NCBI RefSeq assembly: GCF_031127835.1
Contig: NZ_JARXHX010000011.1
Span: forward strand, 1-64,000
Direction: 5' to 3'
Length of the DNA stretch: 64,000 nt
Source of the DNA: Pelagicoccus sp. SDUM812002
Lineage (GTDB): Bacteria; Verrucomicrobiota; Verrucomicrobiia; Opitutales; Opitutaceae
Every line of letters starts with the position of its first letter. Position 1 is the stretch's first letter. The position numbers and the translations under genes are program-made. Of this stretch, positions 53,760 through 62,515 are shown piece by piece. Under the pieces are notes generated by a model. That model was not told where the DNA came from. It saw nothing but the letters and a program-made list of their open reading frames with translations, and ran no database searches.

Positions 53760-55616
53760 ATGCCCGGTCCCACCAAGCAATCCCAGAAATCCATCAAACG
53801 AGTCAAAGACGGTGTCCGCCGCTTTCTCGAAACCATGGCTGGAGAGCAAGAGGAAGCTGACGACGAGGAAGCCCAAAGGAGCGAGCCCCCCGTCGTTGAC
53901 ACCAATGACCTCCCCGACGACCTCGTCCGCATCGCCCAACTAGAGAGCGAAAACCTCGAAGCCGAACACCGCCAAATCGAAAAATGGCGCAGCGAGCTCG
54001 AGGCCACACTCCGTGACCGCGAAGAACGCCAAGCCTACTTCGCCGACCTAGCCACCGAGCGCCAGTCCCGCTTCAAGCTCATGCTCGAAAGCGCCAAGGC
54101 CCAGCTGGCTGGCCGACCTCCAATTGAGGAGCCCGAGGAAGCCGAAGAAGAGCCGGAGGCACCAGCCGTGCCAATCGCCGAGCCCATACCCGCCGGTCCT
54201 TACCACACTCCCACCCTAGAGCTGCTCGAAGCATCCAGCATCGAAGACGCCATTCTCGTTTCCCCAGAAACCCTCGAAGAACAAGAGCTCAAACTGCAAG
54301 GCGTACTCGATAATTTCGCCGTCGACGCCATGGTCTACGACGCCGTGGTGGGTCCCCGCGTCACCCAGTTCCGCATTCGCCCCGGCATCGGCGTGCGCGT
54401 CGAAAAGATCAGCGGCCTACAGAAGAACATTTCCCTCAACCTCGCCCAAACCAACGTCCGCATCCAAGCCCCCATCCCGGGCGAACCCTTCGTCGGCGTG
54501 GAAATCGGCAACGGCAACACCCTGCCCATCCGCCTTCGCTCCGTCTTCGAGTCCAAGGCCTGGCAGCACGGCAGCGAAACCATCCCGCTCGCTATCGGCA
54601 TGGACATCCAGGGTAAAATCATCGTAGCCGATCTCGCCAAAGCCCCGCACCTCCTCATCGCAGGCGCCACCGGCTCTGGTAAGTCCGTGTGCATGAGCAA
54701 CCTCATCGTCAGCCTGCTCTACAAATTTTCCCCTGCGGAAATGGAGCTCGTACTGATCGACCCCAAGCGCGTCGAGTTCGGACTGTTCAAAGAAGTTCCC
54801 CACCTCATCCATCCCGTGGTCGGCGATCCCAAGACCGCCGTCCTCCTGCTCAAGTGGGTGGTCAAGGAGATGGAGAACCGCTACGAGATCCTCGCCGAGA
54901 AGCAGGTCCGCAACATCGCCAGCTACAACGCCAAGGCCGAAGCCCAAGGATTCGACAAGCTGCCTTTCATGGTCGTCATCATCGACGAGCTGGCCGACCT
55001 CATGATGACTTCCAAAGGTGAGGCAGAAGCCTCCCTCGCCCGTATCGCTCAACTCTCCCGCGCTGTCGGTATCCACACCATCATCGCCACCCAGCGCCCC
55101 TCCGTCAACGTCATCACCGGCGTCATCAAAGCCAACTACCCGACCCGCATCGCCTTCCAAGTCTCCTCCATCGTCGACTCCCGCACCATCCTCGACTGCA
55201 AAGGCGCCGAGTCTCTCCTCGGCCAAGGCGACATGCTCTTCAATCCACCTGGTTTCGCCCGCCTCGTACGTATCCAAAGTCCTATGGTGCAAGACGAGGA
55301 GCTAACCCGCGTCGTCACCCACGTGTCCTCCGAGCAGCCCGACCGCAACCGCGTCGATCTCGCCGCCTTCGAATCCAAGGCCGAAGGCACCGCCGAGTCC
55401 CTCGCCGACGGAGCTGACGACCTCTACATGCAGGCCCTCGCCATCGTGGCCGAAACCCAAAAAGCCAGCACCAGTTATTTGCAACGCCGCCTGCGCATCG
55501 GCTACAACCGCGCCGCGACGCTTATCGAGGAAATGGAAGACCGTTTCCACATCGGCCCCCAAAACGGCTCCACCCCCCGCGAAGTCTTCGTCACCCTGGA
55601 GAACCTCCAGCAATGA
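53760..55616 (+). CDS. ftsK: FtsK/SpoIIIE DNA translocase without membrane domain
   Basis: A 618-residue ATP-driven double-stranded DNA translocase. Residues ~1-170 are charged and coiled-coil-rich (AEHRQIEKWRSELEATLRDREERQAYFADLATE) in place of the four membrane helices that normally anchor FtsK. Residues ~190-270 form the alpha domain. The beta RecA-like domain has Walker A GATGSGKS (302-309) and Walker B VVIIDELADLM (~405). IATQRPSVNVITGVIKANYPTRIAFQV is the FtsK arginine-finger region. The last ~70 residues (KASTSYLQRRLRIGYNRAATLIEEMEDR) are the gamma domain that reads KOPS-like sites. It should act in chromosome dimer resolution or segregation, soluble or tethered by a partner. Confidence 0.93.
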   Translation: MPGPTKQSQKSIKRVKDGVRRFLETMAGEQEEADDEEAQRSEPPVVDTNDLPDDLVRIAQLESENLEAEHRQIEKWRSELEATLRDREERQAYFADLATERQSRFKLMLESAKAQLAGRPPIEEPEEAEEEPEAPAVPIAEPIPAGPYHTPTLELLEASSIEDAILVSPETLEEQELKLQGVLDNFAVDAMVYDAVVGPRVTQFRIRPGIGVRVEKISGLQKNISLNLAQTNVRIQAPIPGEPFVGVEIGNGNTLPIRLRSVFESKAWQHGSETIPLAIGMDIQGKIIVADLAKAPHLLIAGATGSGKSVCMSNLIVSLLYKFSPAEMELVLIDPKRVEFGLFKEVPHLIHPVVGDPKTAVLLLKWVVKEMENRYEILAEKQVRNIASYNAKAEAQGFDKLPFMVVIIDELADLMMTSKGEAEASLARIAQLSRAVGIHTIIATQRPSVNVITGVIKANYPTRIAFQVSSIVDSRTILDCKGAESLLGQGDMLFNPPGFARLVRIQSPMVQDEELTRVVTHVSSEQPDRNRVDLAAFESKAEGTAESLADGADDLYMQALAIVAETQKASTSYLQRRLRIGYNRAATLIEEMEDRFHIGPQNGSTPREVFVTLENLQQ

Positions 55617-55741
55617 GCTCCCAACTCCCAACAGGTGGCGCGGCTTGTCCGAAGACGCAAAGGTGGCACGGCCGTGGGCGCTTCGCTTTGTCGTCGCAGG
55701 AGCTCCTCGGTACCGCGGGAGTCACTCCAACTCGCCTCTCC

Positions 55742-55820
55742 ATAGGATTGGCCCTTGCTCCAGGCCGCACTGCAGGATCCGCCTCCCGTAGGGCTGGCGC
55801 TTGCGCCACGCCGCAACGAC
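55742..55820. repeat. Dispersed palindromic repeat, copy C, double
   Basis: The first unit runs TAGG..GGCCCTTGCTCCAGGCC then GCACTGCAGGAT (55742-55778). A second, weaker unit starts GTAGGGCTGGCGC and pairs GGCGC with GCGCC (55787-55820). Both lie in the 262-bp gap after ftsK, where no gene is seen. Confidence 0.55.
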
Positions 55821-55878
55821 CTGATCCCCACCAGCTCACCCTTCACTCTACACCCTTCACTCTTCAGCAGCGCGCCTA

Positions 55879-57372
55879 ATGGATATCCTCTCCATCAACG
55901 ATCTGCTCGACGCCCTCGAAGAGCACGGACCCGAAAAGGTCATCAAGGCCACCCGCAAGAAGCCAATCTCCAGCTTCGCCCTGCGTAGCCTGTATTCAGA
56001 ATACGCGGACAACGACAAATACCTCCTCTTCCTCGCCCAATACCCGCTCCTCCCATCCGAGCTAGCCCAAGGCATCGCTGACGGCCTCAAGCCAAAGCAA
56101 GTAAACATTGCCACCGCTCTCGCCAGCAACCCCCGCACCCCCGCCCAATCGCTCGGACTGCTCGCCACTCACGCCAGCGCTAGCGTGCGCATCGCTGTCG
56201 CAAGCAATCCCAACGTCAGCCCCAAGGAGTGCCAAACGCTCGCCCAAGACGAAGCCACCTTCGTCCGCGCTGCGATCGCCCAAAACCCGAGCCTGCCGAC
56301 CTACCTCCAGTTCATCCTCGCCACGGACGATGAACCCGCCGTCAAGATCGCCCTCGCCGAGCGCGAAAACCTCGACGGCGACGTCGCCCACCAGCTCAGC
56401 CGCGACGACTCCGCCCTCGTCAAATCCGCCCTCGTGCGAAACAAGTACCTCGATCCCGAGCTCTTCCAAATGTGGGCCGACTCCGACGACGAAATCCTCC
56501 AGTCCCTCCTCCAACGCCAGGCCGACAAGTTTCCCGCCTCTGTCCGCAATTCCCTGCGGTACTCGGCGCACCCGACAGTTCGCTTCCCCGCTCTCGACAG
56601 CAGCCCCATCTCTCTTCCGGAAATGCTCTGGCTAGCCGAGTCCGACACCATCGAAGACCGCGTCTACCTCTCCCAAAAGCCAAACTTGCCCGCGGCGATC
56701 CAACGTATCCTCGCTCAGGATACATCTGCCAAAGTGCGACGCTACCTCGCCGCCAGCGCCAGCATCCAACAAGACATCGCCGAACGCGTCGCCACCTCGC
56801 ACGACCTGCAAGCCTGCATCGCCCTCGCCAAGAATCCCAACGCTAGCCCCGAGCTCCTCAACGAGCTCTGCCTCCACTCCGATCCCCAAGTCGCCACCCT
56901 CGTAGCCTACCGAGACGACCTCTGCGAGCACCATTGGGACCTGCTCATCAACCACCGCTCCGACAACACCGTAGCCGAACACATAGCCTTCCAGGCCATC
57001 GACTATCCGGAAATCGAAGCGCCCGTCGCGGAACGCTTCGCCGCTAGTCCTAATCCTTCCCTCCGCGCCTTCGCCGCCGCAGCCTTCGACCTCTCGCCGG
57101 CATCCCTCGCAACTCTTAGCCACGACATCTGCGAAAAAGTCCGCGAATCCGTAGCAAACAATCCCAAGGTTCCCGAGCCTCAGCTCCGCGAGCTTTGCTA
57201 CGACGATAACCAAGACATCGCCAACGCCGCCGAGAAGACCATTGCCCAACGTCTCCAAGCCGCCAATACAAGCCAACCACAAAAAACTTTCCAGCAAACT
57301 GCAACCGCCGCCCGCAATAGCGGATCCCGCAAAACCATTCTCAAAAACATCCTAAGCTTCTTCAAAGAATAA
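55879..57372 (+). CDS. LRV/HEAT-type repeat protein
   Basis: A 497-residue solenoid without catalytic domain. Repeats of ~24 residues follow a leucine-rich-variant pattern: VRIAVASNPNVSPKECQTLAQDEATFVRAAIAQNPSLP, VKIALAERENLDGDVAHQLSRDDSALVKSALVRNKYLD, ACIALAKNPNASPELLNELCLHSDPQV and CEKVRESVANNPKVPEPQLRELCYDDNQ. LRV proteins bind other proteins or nucleic acids. It follows ftsK and precedes a small lysine-rich protein by 5 bases; a second such protein lies after it. The ~20 residues at the C-terminus are basic and Gln/Lys-rich. Confidence 0.85.
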   Translation: MDILSINDLLDALEEHGPEKVIKATRKKPISSFALRSLYSEYADNDKYLLFLAQYPLLPSELAQGIADGLKPKQVNIATALASNPRTPAQSLGLLATHASASVRIAVASNPNVSPKECQTLAQDEATFVRAAIAQNPSLPTYLQFILATDDEPAVKIALAERENLDGDVAHQLSRDDSALVKSALVRNKYLDPELFQMWADSDDEILQSLLQRQADKFPASVRNSLRYSAHPTVRFPALDSSPISLPEMLWLAESDTIEDRVYLSQKPNLPAAIQRILAQDTSAKVRRYLAASASIQQDIAERVATSHDLQACIALAKNPNASPELLNELCLHSDPQVATLVAYRDDLCEHHWDLLINHRSDNTVAEHIAFQAIDYPEIEAPVAERFAASPNPSLRAFAAAAFDLSPASLATLSHDICEKVRESVANNPKVPEPQLRELCYDDNQDIANAAEKTIAQRLQAANTSQPQKTFQQTATAARNSGSRKTILKNILSFFKE

Positions 57373-57377
57373 CAACC

Positions 57378-57731
57378 ATGGCCAAGAAAGCACAAAAACT
57401 CGAACCCCTAAGCTTCGAAGAAATCGTCCTGCGCGGCGACAGCGAAACCATCCGCCAAGCCCTCGAAGCCCGTACCAAGATAGACACCCTGCTCGAGGAG
57501 CGCGAAGCCGCCTACCAGCGCATCAGCGAACTCGAAAGCCAAGTCGAGTCCATCGTCGGCGAAGAAGGCGTATTCCCCTTCCCAGCTCCACCCGCTCCCG
57601 TATCCGCATTCCCAACACAAGCTCCCGCTAAAAAGGCAGCCAAAAAAGCAGCCCCCAAGCCAACCAAGGAAGAAGAGACCAAGAAGGACGACGCCCCCGA
57701 ATCCGACAAGCCCGCCGAGGAAAAAGAATAG
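57378..57731 (+). CDS. Small coiled-coil protein with lysine-rich tail
   Basis: The first ~65 residues are helical (IVLRGDSETIRQALEARTKIDTLLEEREAAYQRISELESQVESIVG). Residues ~75-117 form an acidic/basic low-complexity tail (AKKAAKKAAPKPTKEEETKK). No family is known. It begins 5 bases after the LRV protein stop and appears co-transcribed. The next gene, 75 bases on, has the same plan and may be a paralogue. A lysine-rich tail of this type is often nucleic-acid-binding, but nothing proves it here. The stop TAG belongs to a palindromic repeat. Confidence 0.7.
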   Translation: MAKKAQKLEPLSFEEIVLRGDSETIRQALEARTKIDTLLEEREAAYQRISELESQVESIVGEEGVFPFPAPPAPVSAFPTQAPAKKAAKKAAPKPTKEEETKKDDAPESDKPAEEKE

Positions 57732-57766
57732 GAGGGACGGGCTCCACCCCGTCCGCAGTGCAGGAT
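57731..57766. repeat. Dispersed palindromic repeat, copy B
   Basis: GGACGGG (57735-57741) pairs perfectly with CCCGTCC (57748-57754) around CTCCA, then GCAGTGCAGGAT. Best-formed copy of the family. Its TAG gives the stop of the gene ahead. Confidence 0.7.
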
Positions 57767-57806
57767 AAATACATCCACCCGTGCCCTTCTTGGGCGACAA
57801 ACACAC

Positions 57807-58223
57807 ATGCCAACTAACATGTCCATAGACGAGCTCGTCGCGGTCAACTCTCTGCTCATCGAGCGAGAGACTTGCCTCGCTGACCTCAGTCACATCGAGA
57901 CCACCATCTCGGACATCCTTGGCCAACTCTACCCCTTCGAAGATCCAGCGGTCGAACTTCCGTCCAACAAGAAAGGCAAACGAGCCAAGGCCACGAAGCA
58001 GCCCAAAGCCAAAGCCGCTCCTAAGATCCGCCGCCTCAAAGACGGCGAAACCGGCTACCGCGTCACCCTCACCGAAAAGTGCGGAGCCAAAACTCACGAC
58101 CTCCTGGACTTCGCCCCCTTCCAGAAGCTCCTCGTGAACCCCCTCCCTCACCACCGTATCCAGTCCGTGGCGACCCTCGACGACACCCTAAACGTCGCCG
58201 ACACCCTCTACGAAACCCCGTAG
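57807..58223 (+). CDS. Small protein, possible relative of the previous gene
   Basis: 138 residues. An N-terminal helical segment (IDELVAVNSLLIERETCLADLSHIETTISDILGQL) is followed by a Lys/Ala-rich linker (NKKGKRAKATKQPKAKAAPK) and a C-terminal ~60-residue domain (YRVTLTEKCGAKTHDLLDF, ..RIQSVATLDDTLNVADTLYE). The helix plus lysine-rich linker matches the plan of 57378-57731. No known family. Its stop TAG again begins a repeat-like sequence. Confidence 0.65.
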   Translation: MPTNMSIDELVAVNSLLIERETCLADLSHIETTISDILGQLYPFEDPAVELPSNKKGKRAKATKQPKAKAAPKIRRLKDGETGYRVTLTEKCGAKTHDLLDFAPFQKLLVNPLPHHRIQSVATLDDTLNVADTLYETP

Positions 58224-58252
58224 GGCGAAGCTTTCCAGTCCGCCGAAGCTCC
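58221..58252. repeat. Dispersed palindromic repeat, degenerate copy
   Basis: TAGGGCGAAGCTTTCC..GTCCGCCG resembles the family start. It follows the coding end and includes the stop. The TGCAGGAT tail is missing. Confidence 0.4.
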
Positions 58253-58344
58253 AACGAATGCGGAAGCCCGCGTCCCCAGCGCTAAATCCGCCCGCAAACG
58301 CTCGCCGCTGACGTTCGTGGCACGCTCTCGCACCTGCCACAAAC

Positions 58345-58383
58345 GTAGGGTGCGAGGTTTACCCTCGTCCCGCACTGCACGAT
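58345..58383. repeat. Dispersed palindromic repeat, copy D
   Basis: GTAGGGTGCGAGG with CCTCGTCCC downstream forms a short stem, then CGCACTGCACGAT. It lies in the gap before the PEGA gene. Confidence 0.55.
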
Positions 58384-58449
58384 TAGATTTCCCAAGCCAC
58401 CATCCCTTTTCCATTGCTCCCCCCACCCCGAGCGCCGACCTTCTCAGCG

Positions 58450-59433
58450 ATGCACATCCGCCCCACTTCCAACCCTCGTCGAGGCGGAATCGCCCTCGTC
58501 CTCCTAGTCCTCGTCATCCTCCTCTCCGTCGGAGGCCTCGGCTACTACTACTTCACCGCGAATGCCCAGGAACGCTACGCGAGCGAAACCGTCCAGCTCG
58601 CCAAAGCCACCTCGCAAGCGATCTATCGACTCAACGAACGTTCGCCCCGCGGCGATCTTGACAAGATCCACGCCCAAATCGCCCTTTACCAAGCCCGCGA
58701 CGACGCGGACCCCAAGCTGATCGAAAGCTGGACCAAACAAAGCAAAACCATCGAGGAAAGCCTCGCGAAACGCGACGCCCAAGCCGCCCAGATGCAAACG
58801 CGGGCCAGCGAATTCAGCTCCGACAGTAGTCTCGTTGAGCTCGAAACCTTCGACGCGGAAATCAAGGAGTTCGCCAAAAGCTTGGACCAAGGCACTCGCA
58901 ACCGACTCTTGACCGCTTGGTCCCAGAGGAAGAACCAAATCCTTGCGGAAATCCAAAGTGTCTCCGCTACCATCATCGCCAAGTCCTTTCCCTCCGGAGC
59001 AAAAACGTACCTAGACGGTGAATACATCGGTCTGTCCTCGCTCGGCATTCAAAACGTCCGCAAAGGCAAACATCTCCTCGCTTTCGAAAAAGACGGCTAC
59101 CTACCCACCGAGCTCGAAGTTCTTGTCAGCCAAAGCGAGACCATCGAACCACCGCTCGTCGAGCTACAGCTCGCGGTTCGCCCTATCCAAGTGGCCGTCG
59201 TCGGAGGGAAACAACGGGCCAAGATCTCCGTCTCCCTCGAAAAAACCGCCGACAACAACGACGACATCATCCTTTACATCGACGAACAAGAAGGTCGCGA
59301 GGCGACCTTCAGCCAAGCCCCACTGGGCCGCATCCGCCTCTCCGTCACAGCCGACCTCCGCCTCGCCGCCGAACAAATCATCGAAAACCGGGAAGGCCTC
59401 CAAAATCCAATCGTAATCGACCTCGATCAATAA
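58450..59433 (+). CDS. PEGA-domain membrane protein
   Basis: A 327-residue protein with one N-terminal helix (IALVLLVLVILLSVGGLGYYYF), a helical stretch (~50-165), and a PEGA domain at ~175-245: SFPSGAKTYLDGEYIGLSSLGIQN and VRKGKHLLAFEKDGYLPTELEV. PEGA domains are beta-rich modules found in envelope proteins and kinases of many bacteria. The last ~80 residues form another beta domain. Start at ATG 58450; a longer frame exists. Confidence 0.85.
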   Translation: MHIRPTSNPRRGGIALVLLVLVILLSVGGLGYYYFTANAQERYASETVQLAKATSQAIYRLNERSPRGDLDKIHAQIALYQARDDADPKLIESWTKQSKTIEESLAKRDAQAAQMQTRASEFSSDSSLVELETFDAEIKEFAKSLDQGTRNRLLTAWSQRKNQILAEIQSVSATIIAKSFPSGAKTYLDGEYIGLSSLGIQNVRKGKHLLAFEKDGYLPTELEVLVSQSETIEPPLVELQLAVRPIQVAVVGGKQRAKISVSLEKTADNNDDIILYIDEQEGREATFSQAPLGRIRLSVTADLRLAAEQIIENREGLQNPIVIDLDQ

Positions 59434-59529
59434 GCTCCTAGGCACCCTTCCTCAAGTAGTTCGACACTCGGGACTCTCCGGTGGCATTATGGAGTTCCAC
59501 TCTTTCCTTTTCCAACTCCGAGCCTCGCC

Positions 59530-60612
59530 ATGCCTTTTTACCAAGACCTCGACCCCAGCACTCCCTCTGGAAAACGCACAGCCGAACGCCTAATCATTCT
59601 CAAAGAAGCACTGAAGGAAATCCCAGAGAAGACCGTCGACTCCACACTTTTAGTAGCGACGTGGAATATTCGCGACTTCGATAAACCAGCCTATGGCGAG
59701 CGCTCCGAGGAGGCGATCTACTACCTGGCCGAAATCATTTCGCGTTTTGACATCGTCGCCGTCCAAGAAGTCTACCGCGATCTCAAAGCCCTCAACAGAG
59801 TCCTCAAGATCCTCGGCGGCTTTTGGAAGCCACTCATTAGCGACACCACCGAGGGCAGCAAGGGCAACGATGAGCGAATGGTCTACCTGTACGACTCGCG
59901 TAAAGTCGCCTTCGGTGGGCTAGCTGGTGAACTCGTACTTCCAGACATCAAAACCGAAACCGGCGACGTAGTGCCCGCTCAGCAATTCTGGCGGAGTCCC
60001 TACATTTGTGGCTTCAAAGCAGGCTGGTCGACTTTCATGCTCTGCTCCGCACACATTCTGTGGGGCCGACAAAAAGCGATCGGCGGCATCGAACCAGCAG
60101 ACCGAATCGAGGAGATCCGCAAGGTCGCGAAGTTCCTCAAAAAGCGTACGCAAGATCCCGCCGTCTGGTCACGTAACCTAATTTTACTCGGCGACTTCAA
60201 CATCTTCTCAAGCGATGAAAAGGGAGCCTTCGGCGAGCTCACCAAAACCGGCGGCTTTACCATTCCGGACCACCACCGTGATTTTGTAACCAACGCCAGC
60301 AAAAATCGCAGCTACGACCAAATCGCGTTTCTTATCCAAAAAGACAGACTCGACTGGACCGGACGTGCCGGCGTCTTCGACTACTACCAGTATGTCTACA
60401 CCGAGCTCGACCAGGAGCTCTACGCCGAAGCGATGGGCGCTGCCTACCATCTGACCAGCCGAGGAGCGATACGGAACGCAGCCAGTAAAAGTCGCTACTA
60501 TAAAACCTATTGGCGAACCCACCAAATGTCCGACCACCTTCCCCTATGGGTGGAGCTGAAAATCGATTTCTCCGGCCAATACCTCAAACGTAAGCTAGCC
60601 GGCGGCATCTAG
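59530..60612 (+). CDS. Endonuclease/exonuclease/phosphatase-fold hydrolase
   Basis: A DNase I-like fold (EEP family), 360 residues. Landmarks: LLVATWNIRDF (metal-site Asn), DIVAVQEV (Glu), WSTFMLCSAHIL, NLILLGDFNIF (catalytic Asp/Asn) and the closing SDHLPLWVEL (Asp-His). The family includes nucleases, inositol phosphatases and sphingomyelinases; no signal peptide is seen, so a cytosolic nuclease or phosphodiesterase is likely. Substrate is not determinable. Confidence 0.9.
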   Translation: MPFYQDLDPSTPSGKRTAERLIILKEALKEIPEKTVDSTLLVATWNIRDFDKPAYGERSEEAIYYLAEIISRFDIVAVQEVYRDLKALNRVLKILGGFWKPLISDTTEGSKGNDERMVYLYDSRKVAFGGLAGELVLPDIKTETGDVVPAQQFWRSPYICGFKAGWSTFMLCSAHILWGRQKAIGGIEPADRIEEIRKVAKFLKKRTQDPAVWSRNLILLGDFNIFSSDEKGAFGELTKTGGFTIPDHHRDFVTNASKNRSYDQIAFLIQKDRLDWTGRAGVFDYYQYVYTELDQELYAEAMGAAYHLTSRGAIRNAASKSRYYKTYWRTHQMSDHLPLWVELKIDFSGQYLKRKLAGGI

Positions 60613-60696
60613 TTCAGGCGCGTCCCGAGCACAAAGCATCAGGACTTCCCATCCACACTTCCTATTGTGATCGCGGAATACTCCCCCAAAAGAAAA

Positions 60697-60722
60697 AGAG
60701 CGGACTCCCCAAAGTCCGCTCT
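60697..60722 (-). terminator. Terminator of mqo
   Basis: AGAGCGGACT pairs perfectly with AGTCCGCTCT around CCCCAA. On the minus strand the stem is followed by TTTTTCTTTT. It lies 21 bases beyond the mqo stop. Confidence 0.88.
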
Positions 60723-60742
60723 AGAAAAATTCAGTCTGTCGC

Positions 60743-62257
60743 TTAATCGATCTTCAGTAGTCGATCCGACTTGTCTCTAAGATCTCGATACAGGAATTCA
60801 TCGCCCGCCAGGTGCTTTCCGTACGCTGGCAACATCGTGCTCAATCGCTCTTGCCACTCTTCGGTCTTCACCTCTTCAGGGAAACACTTCTCCAAAACTT
60901 CTACTATGATGGAGACAGAAGTCGACGCTCCCGGCGACGCTCCCAGCAAGGCCGCGATCGAACCATCCTGAGCTGCCACCACCTCTGTGCCAAACTCAAG
61001 CTTGCCGCCTTTTCCGCCCGCGTTTTTCTTGATGATCTGTACGCGTTGGCCAGCAGTAACCAGCTTCCAGTCCTCTTCCTTTGCGTCCGGGAAGAACTCG
61101 CGCAAGCCTTCCACACGATCGCTGTGCGACTTACGCACTTCGTTGATCAGATACTGGGTCAGGTCCATATTATCACGCCCCACCGTCAGGAGGGGCAGAA
61201 TATTGTCGAGCTTCACAGACTTGATAAGATCGAGCATCGATCCTTCCTTTAAAAACTTGGGAGAAAAGCCCGCATACGGGCCAAACAGCAATGCGCGACG
61301 GCCATCGATCACGCGCGTATCCAAATGCGGCACCGACATCGGAGGGGCACCCACCGCAGCCTTGCCATAGACCTTGGCTGCGTGCCGCTCGATGATGTCA
61401 TGATCCGTGCAGACAAGAAACTGTCCGCTCACTGGAAATCCTCCAAAGCCTTTGCCCTCGGGAATTCCCGATTTCTGCAATAAGTGCAGGGAGCCACCAC
61501 CAGCACCGATGAAGGCGAACCTGGCCGCCAGCTTCTGCTTCCCGTATTCCTCACTGTCGACCTTGAGCTTCCATTGCCCATCTGCCGCCTGGGAAATATC
61601 CGTGACCCGCGCCTGCATGGCGAGCTCTACGCCGTCGAGCGAGATCAGGTGGTCGATCAATTGCTGCGTGAGAGCACCGAAGTTGATATCCGTGCCGCTT
61701 TCCACTCTCGTAGCTGCTACCATTTCATCGTCGGGACGCCCCTGCCAAAGAAGCGGTGCCCACTCCTTCACCACCTCAGGATCCTCCGAGTACTGCATCT
61801 CTCCAAACAGGTGTTGCGCTTTCAGAGCATCGAAACGGGCCTTCAGATAATCACGGTCCGCTTCCCCATGCACGAAACTCATGTGCGGTACCCGCTTGAT
61901 GAATACACTCGGATCGGAGATCACACCTTCATCCACTAAACGCGCCCAAAAGTGCTTCGAGTTCTCGAATTGCTCGTTAATCTTCATCGCCTTCGAGACG
62001 TCGACCGAACCATCCGCCTTTTGGGGCGTATAGTTCAGCTCGCAAAGCGCCGCGTGCCCGGTGCCCGCGTTGTTCCAAGCATGAGAACTTTCTAGGGCAA
62101 CGCGCGGGAGCGATTCCACGATCTGGATCGTCAACTGAGGGCTCAGCCGTTTCAGCATGATCCCGAGAGTCGCGCTCATTATGCCGCCGCCAATCAGGAC
62201 GACGTCAGGATTTTCGAGAATGGGACCGGTCGAAGGTCTTACGGTACGTTGTTTCAT
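60743..62257 (-). CDS. mqo: Malate:quinone oxidoreductase
   Basis: FAD-dependent peripheral membrane enzyme that oxidises malate to oxaloacetate with quinone reduction. 504 residues, in range (~500). Motifs: N-terminal DVVLIGGGIMSATLGIMLKRL FAD-binding, SSHAWNNAGTGHAALCELNYTP, FIGAGGGSLHLLQKSGIPEG, FGPYAGFSPKFLKEGS and SPGASTSVSIIVEVL. It would serve the TCA cycle in addition to any soluble malate dehydrogenase. A long leader with a hairpin precedes it; no partner gene is adjacent. Confidence 0.96.
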   Translation of the reverse strand: MKQRTVRPSTGPILENPDVVLIGGGIMSATLGIMLKRLSPQLTIQIVESLPRVALESSHAWNNAGTGHAALCELNYTPQKADGSVDVSKAMKINEQFENSKHFWARLVDEGVISDPSVFIKRVPHMSFVHGEADRDYLKARFDALKAQHLFGEMQYSEDPEVVKEWAPLLWQGRPDDEMVAATRVESGTDINFGALTQQLIDHLISLDGVELAMQARVTDISQAADGQWKLKVDSEEYGKQKLAARFAFIGAGGGSLHLLQKSGIPEGKGFGGFPVSGQFLVCTDHDIIERHAAKVYGKAAVGAPPMSVPHLDTRVIDGRRALLFGPYAGFSPKFLKEGSMLDLIKSVKLDNILPLLTVGRDNMDLTQYLINEVRKSHSDRVEGLREFFPDAKEEDWKLVTAGQRVQIIKKNAGGKGGKLEFGTEVVAAQDGSIAALLGASPGASTSVSIIVEVLEKCFPEEVKTEEWQERLSTMLPAYGKHLAGDEFLYRDLRDKSDRLLKID

Positions 62258-62310
62258 AGCGTTGCGACCGCGAATCCATTCGGACTCGCAGCTTCAATGA
62301 TGTTTTTGGT

Positions 62311-62363
62311 GTCCCGTCTCCCCTTCCGAGAAGGTGAAGTCTTCAATTTCCAAGAAACGGGAC
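62311..62363 (-). promoter_or_regulatory. Structured leader ahead of mqo
   Basis: GTCCCGT pairs with ACGGGAC over 39 bases, and CCTTC-CGA-GAAGG lies inside. Located 54-106 bases upstream of the mqo start, in a 258-bp divergent gap. It may be a leader structure or chance. Confidence 0.35.
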
Positions 62364-62515
62364 CGCACTTCAGAAGCAAAGCCAGCCCCTTGGCAACGCC
62401 TTAGAATGGCTTATACCGCTGCAATTCATTGCCGACTGCTCCTAATGACCCGCAAGTCTTGCACTACCAGAAACATGCATTGATCCCAGCCCCAACAATC
62501 TGCTAAAAAAAGATT

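Noticed and set aside
54417-55292. 291-codon minus-strand frame inside ftsK
   Set aside because: Antisense to the ATPase domain. The Asp/Gly-rich translation mirrors plus-strand codon bias.
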